A DNA stretch of 64,000 nucleotides from Sphingomonas pokkalii (GCF_003096275.1 NZ_QENQ01000001.1:2702920-2766919), one strand, 5' to 3'. Shown: positions 21,511-31,285, counted from the first letter of the stretch. The notes: generated by a model not told the origin, from the sequence alone. Made by a program: numbers and translations.

Positions 21511-22290
21511 TCAGGCGAACTCGCGCATCCGAATCGACGCAGGCACGATCGCCGACTCGTCTTCCAGCAGCGTCCAGCCATTGGGGCCGAGCATCTCGAT
21601 CGGGCGATAGCGCGTCTTGTAGGCCATCCGCGCGCTGCCCTTCACCCAATACCCCAGATAGACATAGGGCAGCCCAGCCATCCGGGCGCGCTCGATATGG
21701 TCCATGATGATGAAATTGCCCATGCCCGGGCGGCCATCTTCTTCGGTCGCGAAGAAGCTGTAGATCATCGACAGGCCGTCCGCCTGCCGGTCGGTGATGC
21801 AGGCGCCGACAAGCCGTCCGGGGAGACCATCCACCGACGGTTCGCGATATTCGATCACATAGGAGGTGACCGGCGACTGTTCGACCATGTCGGCATAGTC
21901 GTTCTCGTCCATGGCCGCCATGCCACCGCCGGGGTGCCGCGCTTCGAGATACCGCTTCAGAAGCGCATATTGCTCTTCGGTCGCCCAGGGCTTGCAAGCC
22001 GTCACTTCCAGGTCCGCATAGCGCTTCAGCAATTTGCGCTGGGTGGCGTTGGGGCGAAAACCGTCGGCGATGACGCGCACCGAAACGCAGGCCGAGCATC
22101 CCGCGCAGCTCGGCCGATAGGCCACCGATTGGCTGCGGCGAAAGCCGATTCGACTGAGCGCATCGTTCAGCTCGCCGGCATTGTTCCCGGAAAGCTCGGT
22201 GAAAATCTTCCGTTCCTGCCGGCCGGGCAGATACGGGCAGGCGGAAGGGCTGGTCACGAAGAAACGCGGGAAACGTGATAATGCGGTCAC
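21511..22290 (-). CDS. bpt: Bpt: aspartate/glutamate leucyltransferase (N-end rule)
   Basis: 259 residues. The protein matches the bacterial arginyl-tRNA-protein transferase-like family: [11 protein letters not shown] near the start, [16 protein letters not shown] with the conserved Cys cluster, [28 protein letters not shown], and [18 protein letters not shown] near the end. Bpt transfers Leu from Leu-tRNA to proteins that begin with Asp or Glu, marking them for ClpAPS degradation. Together with Aat at 45051 the strain can leucylate both acidic and basic N-termini. Convergent with the LysR gene, whose stop lies four bases away. Confidence 0.95.
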   Translation of the reverse strand: MTALSRFPRFFVTSPSACPYLPGRQERKIFTELSGNNAGELNDALSRIGFRRSQSVAYRPSCAGCSACVSVRVIADGFRPNATQRKLLKRYADLEVTACKPWATEEQYALLKRYLEARHPGGGMAAMDENDYADMVEQSPVTSYVIEYREPSVDGLPGRLVGACITDRQADGLSMIYSFFATEEDGRPGMGNFIIMDHIERARMAGLPYVYLGYWVKGSARMAYKTRYRPIEMLGPNGWTLLEDESAIVPASIRMREFA

Positions 22291-22492
22291 CGCTCGGCCG
22301 TCCTCTGCTCCACCGGGGCCTTCCCTGTCCGGCCCCTTGGCGTGTGACTATGGGGGCGGATCAGCATGATGAAAAGCCGATTCACCAACAAAGAATCGCG
22401 TCTGCGCATCCACGACTTTCCCGAATGACGCGGAACGGGACATGCCCTGCCCGGCGCTAACCATCCTTTCCGATGGACAGCGCTGCCACGCC

Positions 22493-23737
22493 TCACGCGA
22501 GCTCGACCATGCTCACTTCATACTGGGCCCGCCGTAGCGCGGTCATCAGCCGGTCGAGATGGTTGCGATCTCGCGTCTCGCATTCGATGTCGGTGATCAA
22601 CCCCTTGGCCGGCAGCGAGGTGAACACGCGCTGGTGATACACCTCGATGATGTTGACCCCCTGTTCGTGGAAGATTCGCGCGACGTGGAACAACGCGCCG
22701 GGTCGGTCCTGCAGTCGAACCCGCAGCCGTGCCAACCGGCCCGAACGGGCGAGATCGCGCAACAGCACATTGGCCAGCAGCCGCGTATCGATGTTGCCGC
22801 CGCACAGCACCGTGCCGACGGTCTTCCCCTTGAAGCGCTCCGGCTCCGAAAGCAGCGCGGCAAGGCCGGCCGCCCCTGCCCCTTCGACCACCGTCTTCTC
22901 GATCTGGAGCAGCAGGCTAACCGCCTCTTCCAGCCGCCGCTCGCCGACCAGCACGATATCATCGACCAGGGCTTCGACGATCCGGGCGGTCACGCTGCCC
23001 GGATATTTCACCGCGATGCCTTCTGCCAACGTGTCGCCCGCGCACGGCATTTCGGTGTGGTGGATGCGATTGTACATCGACGGATAGAGCTCCGCCTGCA
23101 CGCCCAGCACCTCGATCGACCGATCCTGCGCCTTGGCGACGATCGCCGCGCCCGAGATCAGGCCGCCGCCGCCGATCGGCACGACCAGCGTATCGATGGC
23201 GGGTACGTCTTCGAGCAGTTCCAGCGTCGCGGTGCCCTGGCCGGCGATCACCCGCGGATCGTCGAACGGGTGGATGAAAGTATAGCCCTGCGCCGCCTCC
23301 AGCTCGCGCGAATGCGCATAGGCCGCGTCGAACGTCTCGCCATGCAGCACCACGGTTGCGCCGTGCCCCTCGGTCTGCGTCACCTTCACGATCGGCGTGT
23401 TCTTCGGCATCACGATCGTGCTGGGGATGCCCAGGCGCGTCGCGTGATAGGCCAGGCCCTGGGCATGGTTGCCGGCCGACGCAGCGATCACGCCCTTTGC
23501 ACGCGCCTCCGCATCCAGTTGCAGCAGCGTGTTCAGCGCGCCGCGTTCCTTATAGGCCGCCGTGAACTGAAGATTTTCGAACTTCAGATAGACGTTCGCG
23601 CCGGTGAGCTGCGAAAGCGTGCGGCTGTGCAGCGTGGGTGTCCGCACCACCGCGCCCGAAATTCGCTCTGCCGCCGCGCGAACATCGTCGATCGAAACGG
23701 GGAGCGAGGCGGATGCGGGTGCTGCTTTTGTAGCCAT
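22493..23737 (-). CDS. ilvA: Threonine ammonia-lyase (threonine deaminase) with C-terminal ACT domain
   Basis: 414 residues. The PLP-fold type II catalytic domain is evident: KFENLQFTAAYKERGALN contains the Schiff-base Lys, ASAGNHAQGLAYHA is the phosphate and substrate loop, and PIGGGGLISGAA is the PLP phosphate cup. A single ACT-like domain ends the protein (VRLQDRPGALFHVARIFHEQ). It converts threonine to 2-oxobutanoate and ammonia, the first step to isoleucine or a catabolic step; the one-ACT form of ~400 residues is found in both roles. Standalone gene; the 202-base gap before bpt shows no other feature. Confidence 0.92.
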   Translation of the reverse strand: MATKAAPASASLPVSIDDVRAAAERISGAVVRTPTLHSRTLSQLTGANVYLKFENLQFTAAYKERGALNTLLQLDAEARAKGVIAASAGNHAQGLAYHATRLGIPSTIVMPKNTPIVKVTQTEGHGATVVLHGETFDAAYAHSRELEAAQGYTFIHPFDDPRVIAGQGTATLELLEDVPAIDTLVVPIGGGGLISGAAIVAKAQDRSIEVLGVQAELYPSMYNRIHHTEMPCAGDTLAEGIAVKYPGSVTARIVEALVDDIVLVGERRLEEAVSLLLQIEKTVVEGAGAAGLAALLSEPERFKGKTVGTVLCGGNIDTRLLANVLLRDLARSGRLARLRVRLQDRPGALFHVARIFHEQGVNIIEVYHQRVFTSLPAKGLITDIECETRDRNHLDRLMTALRRAQYEVSMVELA

Positions 23738-23796
23738 GATTCCGCCCGCCTAGACCATCTGGCGCGCCGGGGGAACAGGCCCTATGCCCTGCCGGC

Positions 23797-25452
23797 ATGT
23801 TCACCCGCTTCAAACGGCTCGCCGCCGCCGCCGCCCTGCTGCTTGCCCCTGCCGCACAGGCCGATGGAATCATTGACAATGTCAACGGCATTACACTCGA
23901 TGCCAAGGGCGCGGTGGTGCGGTTCGAGGCGCTACAGATCGATCCCTGGGGCAAGGTCGTCGCGCTGATCGCCAAGGGGCAGAAGCGGCCGAAGAAGCTC
24001 GTCTGGCGCATCGACCTAAAAGGCGCGACGCTCGTGCCCGGCATGATCGACGCGCACGGCCATTTCATGGGCCTGGGCTTCCAGCAGCTGCAGCTGGATC
24101 TCGCCGACACCACCAGCCTCGACGATGCCCTTGCCCGAATCCGCGACCATGCCGGCCGCAGCCCGGCAAAATGGATTCTCGGCCGGGGATGGAACCAGGA
24201 GAAATGGCAGCTCGGCCGTTTCCCCACCGCCGCCGAGCTCGATCGGGCGGTCAGCGACCGGCCTGCCTGGCTCGAACGCGTCGATGGCCATGCGGGATGG
24301 GCGAACAGCCGCGCGCTCGAACTCGCCGGCATCACCGCGGCCACCAAAGACCCCGCCGGCGGCCGCATCGAGCGCGATGCCAGCGGGCGCCCCACCGGCG
24401 TGCTGATCGATGCCGCGACCGATCTGGTCGCCAAGGTCGTTCCCCAGCCCACGCCGCGCGAACGCAACGCCGCTTTCCTCGCGGCACAGGAAAAGCTGCT
24501 CGCGCTGGGCATCACCGCCACGGCGGATATGGGCACGACGATCGACGACTGGGAAACGATGCGCGGCATGGCCGATATCGGCCAGCTACGCCTCCGCATC
24601 ATGAGCTATGCGCATGGCGTGGAAACCGCCCTGCGCGTGGCAGGCGCCGGGCCTACGCCCTGGCTCTACAATGATCGGCTGCGGATGGGCGGCATCAAGC
24701 TCTACGCCGATGGCGCGCTCGGCTCGCGCGGGGCGTGGCTGAAGGCCGATTACGCCGATGCGCCAGGCAACAAGGGCCTGGGCTTCCTCAGCGACGATCA
24801 GTTGCTCAACCTGATGGCGCGCGGCGCGATGGACAATTTCCAGCTCGCCGTCCATGCGATCGGCGATCGCGCCAACCAGCAGGTTCTTGATGCGATCGAA
24901 ACGCTGTCCGATACCTATAAGGGTGATCGCCGCTGGCGGATCGAGCACGCCCAGATCATCGATCCGAAGGATCTGCCGCGCTTCGCCAAGTTCGGTACGA
25001 TCGCATCGATGCAGCCGGTCCACCAGACCAGCGACCGCGCGATGGCCGAAGCGCGGCTCGGGCCGGATCGGCTTGCCGGCGCCTATGCCTGGCGGTCGCT
25101 GCTGCGCGATGGCTCGCGCCTGGCGTTCGGTTCCGACTATCCGGTCGAAAGGCCCGATCCCTGGGCCGGCTGGGCGGCAAGCGCCACCCGCCAGGATGCG
25201 CAGGGCAACCCGCCGGGGGGCTGGCGACCGGAAGAGAGGCTGAGCCGCGAGGAAGGCTGGGCCGGCTTCACCATCGGGGCGGCCTATGCCGGGTTCGCCG
25301 AAGACAAGTTCGGCCGGCTGGCACCGGGGCTTTGGGCTGATTTCCTGATCCTCGATCGCGATCCGCTTGTCGTTTCTCCCGCCGAATTGCGAGGCACCAA
25401 GGTGCTGGAAACCTGGGTGGCCGGGCAACGCGCCTGGGTTGCCAAGAAATAG
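23797..25452 (+). CDS. Exported amidohydrolase (amidohydrolase_3/YtcJ-like)
   Basis: 551 residues with a signal peptide (FKRLAAAAALLLAPAAQA). Metal-dependent hydrolase of the amidohydrolase superfamily (PF07969): LVPGMIDAHGHFMGLG gives the HxH metal pair, followed by WILGRGWNQEKW, FQLAVHAIGDRANQQVLDA, RIEHAQIIDP and LAFGSDYPVE with the conserved His and Asp residues in order. The family includes YtcJ and NfdA-type N-substituted formamide deformylases; the substrate cannot be deduced. The export signal places it in the periplasm. Divergent from the threonine deaminase gene with a 59-base gap. Confidence 0.88.
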   Translation: MFTRFKRLAAAAALLLAPAAQADGIIDNVNGITLDAKGAVVRFEALQIDPWGKVVALIAKGQKRPKKLVWRIDLKGATLVPGMIDAHGHFMGLGFQQLQLDLADTTSLDDALARIRDHAGRSPAKWILGRGWNQEKWQLGRFPTAAELDRAVSDRPAWLERVDGHAGWANSRALELAGITAATKDPAGGRIERDASGRPTGVLIDAATDLVAKVVPQPTPRERNAAFLAAQEKLLALGITATADMGTTIDDWETMRGMADIGQLRLRIMSYAHGVETALRVAGAGPTPWLYNDRLRMGGIKLYADGALGSRGAWLKADYADAPGNKGLGFLSDDQLLNLMARGAMDNFQLAVHAIGDRANQQVLDAIETLSDTYKGDRRWRIEHAQIIDPKDLPRFAKFGTIASMQPVHQTSDRAMAEARLGPDRLAGAYAWRSLLRDGSRLAFGSDYPVERPDPWAGWAASATRQDAQGNPPGGWRPEERLSREEGWAGFTIGAAYAGFAEDKFGRLAPGLWADFLILDRDPLVVSPAELRGTKVLETWVAGQRAWVAKK

Positions 25453-25541
25453 GAGACAATGTCCACGCCCTGTTGGGCTGCCCTCGCGAATCGGGCATAG
25501 AAGGTGCGTTTACAAAGCCCTTGATTGGAGAGGAGAAATCA

Positions 25542-26096
25542 ATGCGCGGACGATCCCTTGGGATGGCCCTTCCGATGCTCGCGGCGCTGTTCGCCGCCGC
25601 CCCGCTGCGGGCGCAGGATAGCGAGGGCCAAGACCATGCCGCGCTGCCGCGCTATCCCGGCGCGATCATCGACGGCTATCGCGCGCCGTCGCTGGACGAA
25701 ATCGTCCTCCCAACCGGCCCGGTCACGAATGAAACGGCACAAGCCAATCTCGCACCGCATACGGGCCAGGTCACGCATATCGACTATCGCCTCACCCCGG
25801 CTACCGCCCCGCTTCAGATCGAGCGCTACTACACCGGCCTGTTTCAGAAGCAGGGGTTCAAGACGGTCTATGCGTGCGTCGGCCCGGCCTGCGGCGCAGG
25901 GATGGGCGGATTGATCCTGAATTCCGGCCGCATTGCGCCAACCGGGCTTGCGGATGGCCTGTTCAACGATCGCATTCGCGTGCTGGTCGCGCGTCGTGGC
26001 GACACATGGGTGTTGCTGCATATCGCCGAAGGTCCGGATCGTTCGCAGATCTACGAGGCCGTACTGGAAGGCCAGACGGATACGGCCGACCGATAG
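25542..26096 (+). CDS. Small exported protein, DUF4892-like
   Basis: 184 residues from ATG 25542, preceded by GGAGAGGAGAAA. A signal peptide ends at APLRAQ. The mature part opens with LPRYPGAIIDGYRAPSLDEI and then VLPTGP, which resembles the start of DUF4892 domains often found before OmpA domains; here there is no OmpA domain. A pair of Cys (CVGPAC) sits in the middle and could form a disulfide. Function unknown; probably envelope-located. The gene ends before a strong bidirectional terminator shared with ctrA. Confidence 0.7.
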   Translation: MRGRSLGMALPMLAALFAAAPLRAQDSEGQDHAALPRYPGAIIDGYRAPSLDEIVLPTGPVTNETAQANLAPHTGQVTHIDYRLTPATAPLQIERYYTGLFQKQGFKTVYACVGPACGAGMGGLILNSGRIAPTGLADGLFNDRIRVLVARRGDTWVLLHIAEGPDRSQIYEAVLEGQTDTADR

Positions 26097-26151
26097 CGCG
26101 ACATCACGTCATCGCGCTCGGGAGCGCGCGCCTCTCGCGCTACAAATAGAG

Positions 26152-26186
26152 AAAGCCGCCGTCACCGGGGCGTGACGACGGCTTTT
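26152..26186. terminator. Bidirectional rho-independent terminator
   Basis: A 14-base stem (AAAGCCGCCGTCAC with GTGACGACGGCTTT, one mismatch) around a six-base loop, followed by TTTT on the plus strand and TTTC on the minus strand. It lies between the convergent small exported protein gene and ctrA and would end both. Confidence 0.85.
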
Positions 26187-26206
26187 GTCTTTGCGTGTCG
26201 AGGAAA

Positions 26207-26914
26207 TCAGGCGACTTGCGATTCCGCCTGCAGTGCCTCGTCCGGCTCGCGCAGCACATAGCCACGGCCCCAGACGGTCTCGATATAATTGTCGCCTTCG
26301 CAGGCCATGCTCAGCTTCTTGCGCAGCTTGCAGATGAACACATCGATGATCTTGAGTTCGGGCTCGTCCATCCCGCCGTACAGGTGGTTGAGGAACATTT
26401 CCTTGGTCAGCGTCGTACCCTTGCGGAGCGAGAGCAGCTCCAGCATGGCATATTCCTTGCCGGTCAGGTGGACGCGGGCACCGTCGACCTCGACGGTCTT
26501 GGCGTCCAGGTTCACCGCCAGCTTGCCGGTACGGATCACCGACTGCGAATGGCCCTTGGAGCGGCGCACCACGGCATGGATACGGGCAACCAGCTCGTCG
26601 CGGTGGAACGGCTTGGTCACGTAATCGTCGGCACCGAAGCCGAACGAACGGACCTTCGAATCCATCTCGTTGATGCCCGAAAGGATCAGCACCGGGGTCT
26701 GCACCCGCGCGGTGCGAACTTTCTTCAGCACGTCATAGCCATGCATGTCCGGCAGGTTCAGGTCGAGCAGGATGATATCGTAATCATACAGCTTCGCCAG
26801 ATCGAGGCCTTCCTCGCCCAGGTCGGTCGTATAGACGTTGAAGCCCTCACCCGAGAGGATCAGTTCGATCGCCTTGGCTGTGCTTGGTTCGTCTTCGATC
26901 AGCAGCACGCGCAT
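26207..26914 (-). CDS. ctrA: CtrA: cell cycle response regulator
   Basis: 235 residues from ATG 26914. The receiver domain ([40 protein letters not shown] with the phospho-Asp, [14 protein letters not shown]) and an OmpR-type winged helix ([46 protein letters not shown]) match alphaproteobacterial CtrA closely. CtrA controls replication initiation, division and motility genes in Caulobacter; in sphingomonads its main role appears to be motility and envelope genes. The longer in-frame start at 27037 would run through its own control region and is unlikely. Upstream TTAACC and GANTC sites suggest autoregulation and CcrM methylation control. Confidence 0.96.
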   Translation of the reverse strand: MRVLLIEDEPSTAKAIELILSGEGFNVYTTDLGEEGLDLAKLYDYDIILLDLNLPDMHGYDVLKKVRTARVQTPVLILSGINEMDSKVRSFGFGADDYVTKPFHRDELVARIHAVVRRSKGHSQSVIRTGKLAVNLDAKTVEVDGARVHLTGKEYAMLELLSLRKGTTLTKEMFLNHLYGGMDEPELKIIDVFICKLRKKLSMACEGDNYIETVWGRGYVLREPDEALQAESQVA

Positions 26915-26970
26915 TGCCGGTTCCCCTGTCCACACCACACGGCGGAGCCCCGTTGCCCGACGCGCTGGAC

Positions 26971-27009
26971 GATTCATTAACCTAAACGTCAATGAAGCTG
27001 AAAGGTTAA
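26971..27009. promoter_or_regulatory. Putative ctrA control region: CcrM site and inverted CtrA half-sites
   Basis: A GATTC (GANTC, the CcrM methylation site) occupies 26971-26975. Directly after it is TTAACC at 26977-26982, and the same word in reverse (GGTTAA) at 27004-27009, 21 bases apart. TTAACC is the half-site word of CtrA-binding motifs. The pair lies 57-95 bases before the ctrA start codon, as expected for an autoregulated, methylation-sensitive promoter. Confidence 0.5.
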
Positions 27010-27047
27010 TTTCTCGTAAGCCGGGGTCGTTCGGCACCCTGTGGAAT

Positions 27048-28130
27048 CTACGATGCGGGTTCGGACGGAGGCGGTTCGGAGGGCAGGTCCGGCGGCTGCC
27101 GGGGATCGATTTCCTCGCCCAGAACCTCCCGCAGATACACGCTGCGGACCAGCGTGAAGATCACCACCAGCAGCGCCGCCGAGAAGAACAGCCCGAACAG
27201 CCCGAACACGAACCCGATGCCGATGATCGCGAATAGCGTCACGGCCGGGGGAATCGCGATCACCCGGCTCTGCACGAAGGGCGTCAGGAAATTGGTCTGG
27301 ATGATTCGCACACCGGCGAAGGTCAGCAGGCAGCCGATCAGCGTCCCCGTGCCCGCGGTTGCGGCCAGGCCCAGCGCGGGCAGCATCGCCGCCGTGGGGC
27401 CGACATAGGGGATGAACTCGCTCAACCCCGCCAGCAGCCCGAGCGCGGCCGGCGACGGCACCCCCGCGATCCACAGTCCCAACCCCACCAGCAGCCCCAT
27501 GCTGGTCATCAGGATGATCTGGGTGCGCAACCACAGCCGCAGCGTGGTACCCACATCGGCCAGCGCATCGGCAACGGCGTCGCGCTGGCGCCCCTTCGGC
27601 ACCAGCAGCAGGGCCCCGCGCAAATAGACACCAGGATCGGCCGCGATGAACAGCGCCCCCACCAGCAGCAGCAGCGTGTTGAGCAGCAGTTCGGCCGATC
27701 CCAGCGCAAACCCACCCGCATCGCGCGCCACCCGCGATCCCGCGAACGCCGCCTCGGCAGCATCATAGAGCTTGGCGGTCACGGGGCTGCGCTGCGCCCA
27801 GCCTTCCAGCCGCGCGACCAATTGCGGGATCGAACGGACCAGCGCTTCGATCTGCGGGCCGAACTGCACGGCGAACAGCCAGACGAGGAACGCGATCGCC
27901 GCCAGCACCGTCGCCATCGCAGCGGGCACCGACCAGCGCCTTGCCAACCCCAGCTGGAGATAGCGATCCCCGATCGCGCGGATCACCACCGCGCCGAGCA
28001 CCGCCCCGAAAGTGAGGATCAGCAGATCGGCAGCGCGCACCAGCGCAACCACCACCCCGCCCAGCGCGAGCAGGATCAGGACACGGCGAATGAACCGCGC
28101 ATCGGCATCATCGGGAACGAGGCGCTTCAC
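27048..28130 (-). CDS. AI-2E transporter/PerM-family membrane permease
   Basis: About 360 residues from GTG 28130, whose GTGA overlaps the stop of the LysR gene; GTG 28145 is an alternative. The protein has hydrophobic blocks grouped in pairs at the N-terminus and C-terminus with a soluble-looking stretch between, the pattern of PF01594. The C-terminal signature is [19 protein letters not shown], followed by [20 protein letters not shown]. Family members include the AI-2 exporter TqsA and cation/proton exchangers; substrate is not predictable. The Pro/Ser-rich end is variable. Translational coupling to the LysR regulator suggests co-expression, but a functional tie is not shown. Confidence 0.85.
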   Translation of the reverse strand: MKRLVPDDADARFIRRVLILLALGGVVVALVRAADLLILTFGAVLGAVVIRAIGDRYLQLGLARRWSVPAAMATVLAAIAFLVWLFAVQFGPQIEALVRSIPQLVARLEGWAQRSPVTAKLYDAAEAAFAGSRVARDAGGFALGSAELLLNTLLLLVGALFIAADPGVYLRGALLLVPKGRQRDAVADALADVGTTLRLWLRTQIILMTSMGLLVGLGLWIAGVPSPAALGLLAGLSEFIPYVGPTAAMLPALGLAATAGTGTLIGCLLTFAGVRIIQTNFLTPFVQSRVIAIPPAVTLFAIIGIGFVFGLFGLFFSAALLVVIFTLVRSVYLREVLGEEIDPRQPPDLPSEPPPSEPAS

Positions 28131-29038
28131 GCTTGCCGAACGCACAGAGAGCGCAGGCGCTCCGTCAGAAACTCGATCAGCGTTTCCACCCGCACCGGCC
28201 GCCGCGATCCCGGCGGCGTGACGAGATGAAGCCCCACCGATCCGGCCACCCAGTCGGCCAGCACCGGCTCCAGCCTGCCCGCCGCGATATCGTCATCCAC
28301 CAGGAATCCCGGCAGCCGCGCCACGCCCAGCCCGGCCCGCAGCGCCGGCAGCATCGCCTCGCCATTGTCGGTGCGCAGCGGCCCGTCCACCCGCACCGCC
28401 GCTTCCTCACCACCCGCCTTGCGAAAGCGCCAGGTCCCCGGCGTCGCCGTGTTGGTATAGACGAAACAGGCGTGGCGAGCGAGGTCGGCGGGGTGCTGCG
28501 GCCGGCCCATGCGTTCGAAATAATCGGGCGCACCGACGACATGGATGTTCACCGGCCCCAGCCGCCGGGCCCTTAGCGAGCTATCGGGCAATTCGGCGAT
28601 GCGCAACGCGACGTCGATCCCCTCGCCGACGATGTCGATGAAGGCATCGGACAGGGTAAGCTCCACCTTTATCTGCGGGTGCGCCGTCATGAACTCGGCA
28701 ATCAGGCCGGAAAGATGACGCGCCCCGAAGGTCAGCGGCGCCGCCAGCCGGACCACGCCGGAGGGCGCACTGGCGGATTCGAACGCCGCCTCCTCCGCCG
28801 ACTGGCCTTCGTCCAGGATACGCTGGGCATGGTCGGCAAGGTGCTGGCCGCTGTCGGTAAGCGTCAGCCGCCGCGAAGTGCGATGGAACAGCGCGGTGCC
28901 CAACCGCCCCTCCAGCCGGGTGATCGCCTTGGAAACCGTCGCCTTGGAGACACCCAGCGCCAGCGCCGCGCCGCTGAACGAGCGATGTTCCACCACGCTG
29001 GCAAACACCGCCCAGGCTTCGAAATCCGGTAGCTTCAT
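28127..29038 (-). CDS. LysR-family transcriptional regulator
   Basis: 303 residues. Winged HTH at the N-terminus (FEAWAVFASVVEHRSFSGAA, GVSKATVSKAITRLEGRLG, TSRRLTLTDSG) followed by a LysR substrate domain (GVVRLAAPLTFGARHL, LTLSDAFIDIVGEGIDVALR, AMLPALRAGLGVARLPGFLV). It sits divergent from the pirin and WrbA genes, with repeated GTTTC words in the shared gap, and is the likely regulator of those genes. LysR/pirin/quinone-reductase neighbours are commonly linked to electrophile or redox stress. Confidence 0.9.
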   Translation of the reverse strand: MKLPDFEAWAVFASVVEHRSFSGAALALGVSKATVSKAITRLEGRLGTALFHRTSRRLTLTDSGQHLADHAQRILDEGQSAEEAAFESASAPSGVVRLAAPLTFGARHLSGLIAEFMTAHPQIKVELTLSDAFIDIVGEGIDVALRIAELPDSSLRARRLGPVNIHVVGAPDYFERMGRPQHPADLARHACFVYTNTATPGTWRFRKAGGEEAAVRVDGPLRTDNGEAMLPALRAGLGVARLPGFLVDDDIAAGRLEPVLADWVAGSVGLHLVTPPGSRRPVRVETLIEFLTERLRSLCVRQA

Positions 29039-29072
29039 CCCCGCGTCTCCTGCTCGGCCAACGCAATATCAT

Positions 29073-29096
29073 GAAACGATCAGTTTCCAACGTTTC
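29073..29096. promoter_or_regulatory. GAAAC-N5-GTTTC dyad and further GTTTCC repeat, putative LysR operator
   Basis: GAAAC (29073-29077) and GTTTC (29083-29087) form an inverted repeat with a five-base spacer. A second direct GTTTCC follows at 29091-29096. A weak promoter-like pair, TTTACG and TATTTT with 16-base spacing, begins just after at 29099. The cluster lies in the divergent gap between the LysR gene and pirin. Confidence 0.4.
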
Positions 29097-29151
29097 CGTT
29101 TACGCGCTGATCTCGATCCCTATTTTGGCGGCAACCAATGGGAGATCAGCG

Positions 29152-29850
29152 ATGATCGACAAACGCAGTTTCGAAAGCCTGGGCGGCGCCGATCACGGCT
29201 GGCTCAAGGCCAAGCATCACTTCAGTTTCGCCGACTATTACGATCCGGCCCGCATGGGCTGGGGGGCGCTGCGGGTGTGGAACGACGACGAAATCGCTCC
29301 AAATTCGGGCTTTCCGCCGCATCCGCACCAGAACATGGAAATCATCACCTATGTCCGCTCGGGTGCGATCACCCACCAGGACTCGATGGGCAACAAGGGC
29401 CGCACCGAGGCGGGCGACGTGCAGGTGATGAGCGCTGGCACCGGCGTGCGCCACGCGGAATATAATCTCGAGCCGGAAACGACCCGGATCTTTCAGATCT
29501 GGATCCTGCCGCGCGCGGCCGGCGGCCAGCCGAGCTGGGGCGCCAAGCCCTTCCCCAAGGGCGATCGTTCGGGCCGCTTCGTCACCCTCGCCTCGGGCTT
29601 CGCCGACGACAAGGATGCGCTGCCGATCCGCGCCGACGCCCGCGTGCTCGGCGCGACGCTGAAGGCAGGCGAGAGCGTACCCTATACCGTGGGTGAGGGT
29701 CGCCACGCCTATCTTGTACCAGCAGTTGGGTCGATCAGCCTTGCGGGTGATCGTATCGATGCCCGCGATGGTGCAGCGTTGGCCGGCGGCCAGACCGTGA
29801 CGATCACCGCGCTCGAAGACGCCGAAATCGTCCTCGTCGACGCCGAGTAA
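29152..29850 (+). CDS. Pirin family protein (YhaK-like)
   Basis: 232 residues from ATG 29152, preceded by GGGAGA. Bicupin of the pirin family with the metal-site pattern [26 protein letters not shown] and [12 protein letters not shown], then IFQIWILP. The length and the short C-terminal cupin resemble YhaK/YhhW-type pirins, of which YhhW oxidises quercetin. A role in redox response is plausible because the next gene is WrbA and the divergent gene is a LysR regulator. An in-frame upstream ATG at 29071 lies within the operator region and is unlikely to be used. Confidence 0.92.
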   Translation: MIDKRSFESLGGADHGWLKAKHHFSFADYYDPARMGWGALRVWNDDEIAPNSGFPPHPHQNMEIITYVRSGAITHQDSMGNKGRTEAGDVQVMSAGTGVRHAEYNLEPETTRIFQIWILPRAAGGQPSWGAKPFPKGDRSGRFVTLASGFADDKDALPIRADARVLGATLKAGESVPYTVGEGRHAYLVPAVGSISLAGDRIDARDGAALAGGQTVTITALEDAEIVLVDAE

Positions 29851-29860
29851 GTTTCCCCCA

Positions 29861-29884
29861 GGGGGCCCGCAGGCCCCCTTTTCC
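29861..29884 (+). terminator. Hairpin with T-tract between pirin and wrbA
   Basis: GGGGGCC and GGCCCCC arms with a short loop followed by TTTT. It may terminate or attenuate transcription after pirin; wrbA starts 23 bases later, so it could set the ratio of the two products. Confidence 0.6.
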
Positions 29885-29906
29885 TTCCCGTGAAAGGACC
29901 GTTGCC

Positions 29907-30509
29907 ATGACCAAGATCCTCGTTCTCTATTACTCCTCCTACGGCCATCTCGCGACGATGGCAGACGCCGTGGCCGAGGGCGCACGCAGCGCCGGCGCGA
30001 CCGTCGACGTTCGCCGCGTGGCCGAAACCGCGCCGTTCGAAGTCGCCCAGGCCGCCGGCTTCCGCGTCGACGAGAGCCATCCGGTGCTCGACGACGTCAA
30101 CCAGCTCGCCCAGTATGACGGCATCATCGTCGGCAGCCCCACCCGCTTCGGCCGTCTCGCCAGCCAGATGGCGGCGTTCTGGGACAAGGCCGGCGGCGTG
30201 TGGTTCCAGGGCCAGCTGAACGGCAAGGTCGGCGCAGCCTTCACCTCCACCGCCTCGCAGCATGGCGGCCAGGAAACGACCCTGTTCTCGATCCTCACCA
30301 ACCTCCTCCACTTCGGCATGACGATCGTCGGCCTCGATTACGGCTTCCAGGGCCAGGGCGGCGTGGACGAAGTGAAGGGCGGCGCCCCCTATGGCGCGAC
30401 GACGATCGCCGACGGCGACGGCAGCCGCCAGCCGAGCGCCGTCGAGCTCGACGGCGCCCGCTATCTCGGCGCCCGCGTCGCGACCACGGCGACCAAGCTG
30501 AAGGCGTAA
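29907..30509 (+). CDS. wrbA: WrbA-type NAD(P)H:quinone oxidoreductase
   Basis: 200 residues, the standard WrbA size. The flavodoxin-like FMN phosphate loop is [20 protein letters not shown]; other landmarks are [44 protein letters not shown] and [20 protein letters not shown]. WrbA tetramers reduce quinones by two electrons with NAD(P)H, avoiding semiquinone radicals. It follows pirin on the same strand and is probably in the same LysR-controlled unit. A strong terminator follows the gene. Confidence 0.95.
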   Translation: MTKILVLYYSSYGHLATMADAVAEGARSAGATVDVRRVAETAPFEVAQAAGFRVDESHPVLDDVNQLAQYDGIIVGSPTRFGRLASQMAAFWDKAGGVWFQGQLNGKVGAAFTSTASQHGGQETTLFSILTNLLHFGMTIVGLDYGFQGQGGVDEVKGGAPYGATTIADGDGSRQPSAVELDGARYLGARVATTATKLKA

Positions 30510-30550
30510 CCCAGGTGCCGCGCCGGTAGCGTAGCGCGCGGCACACCAAG

Positions 30551-30582
30551 ACGGCCGGAGCATCCCCTGCTCCGGCCGTTTT
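30551..30582 (+). terminator. Rho-independent terminator after wrbA
   Basis: A perfect 12-base stem (ACGGCCGGAGCA with TGCTCCGGCCGT) around TCCCC, ending in TTTT. Very stable. Confidence 0.9.
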
Positions 30583-30628
30583 CGTATCCGGGCTCGCGGA
30601 TTTCGCGCGGCGCGCTATATGCTCGCGC

Positions 30629-31285
30629 ATGTTCAAGGACCGGGTACTCTTCATCGACGGCGAAGCGCTGATCATCGACAAGCCGGCGGGCCTCCCCGTC
30701 GATCGCCCGCGCGACCGCAGCGAAAGCCTGGAGGATCTGCTCGACCAGCTGACCTTCGGCTTCCAGCGCCTGCCGCTTCCCGTCCACCGGCTCGACCGCG
30801 ACACCAGCGGCTGCCTGCTGCTCGCCCGCAACCCCAAGGCGATGAAGCGCTTCGGCCAGGCGTTCGAGGCCGGCCAGGTCACCAAGCGCTATGTCGCGAT
30901 CCTCGACGGCGTGCCCGAAGCCGAAAGCGGCGAGATCGACCTGCCGCTCGGCAAGGTCTCGACGATCGAGGAGGGCTGGCGGATGACCCATGATCCCAAG
31001 GGCAAGTCCGCGCGCACCCGCTGGAAGCGGATGGAAGTGCAGGACGGCCGCGCGCTGGTCGCCTTCTATCCCGAGACCGGCCGCACCCATCAAATCCGCG
31101 TCCATGCACTGGAAGGCATCGGCATTCCGATCGTCGGTGACCCCGTTTATGGGCGCGGCGGCCCGGCGCTGATGCTCCACGCCCAGTCGATCACCGTCCC
31201 CCGCCTCGGCAAGCCGGACGTGCACGGGGACGCGCCGCTGCCCGCACGTTTCCACCATATCGGCTTCGGTCGCCCGAATGGCTGA
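30629..31285 (+). CDS. RluA-family RNA pseudouridine synthase
   Basis: 218 residues, no S4 domain, as in RluA and TruC. The catalytic motif HRLDRDTSGCLLLA contains the essential Asp, preceded by LIIDKPAGLPVD and followed by VTKRYVAILDG and ETGRTHQIRVHALEGIGIPIVGD. It isomerises uridine in rRNA or tRNA; which site is not predictable from the sequence. The stop overlaps the ArfB start by eight bases, so the two are co-translated; both act on the translation apparatus. Confidence 0.92.
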   Translation: MFKDRVLFIDGEALIIDKPAGLPVDRPRDRSESLEDLLDQLTFGFQRLPLPVHRLDRDTSGCLLLARNPKAMKRFGQAFEAGQVTKRYVAILDGVPEAESGEIDLPLGKVSTIEEGWRMTHDPKGKSARTRWKRMEVQDGRALVAFYPETGRTHQIRVHALEGIGIPIVGDPVYGRGGPALMLHAQSITVPRLGKPDVHGDAPLPARFHHIGFGRPNG

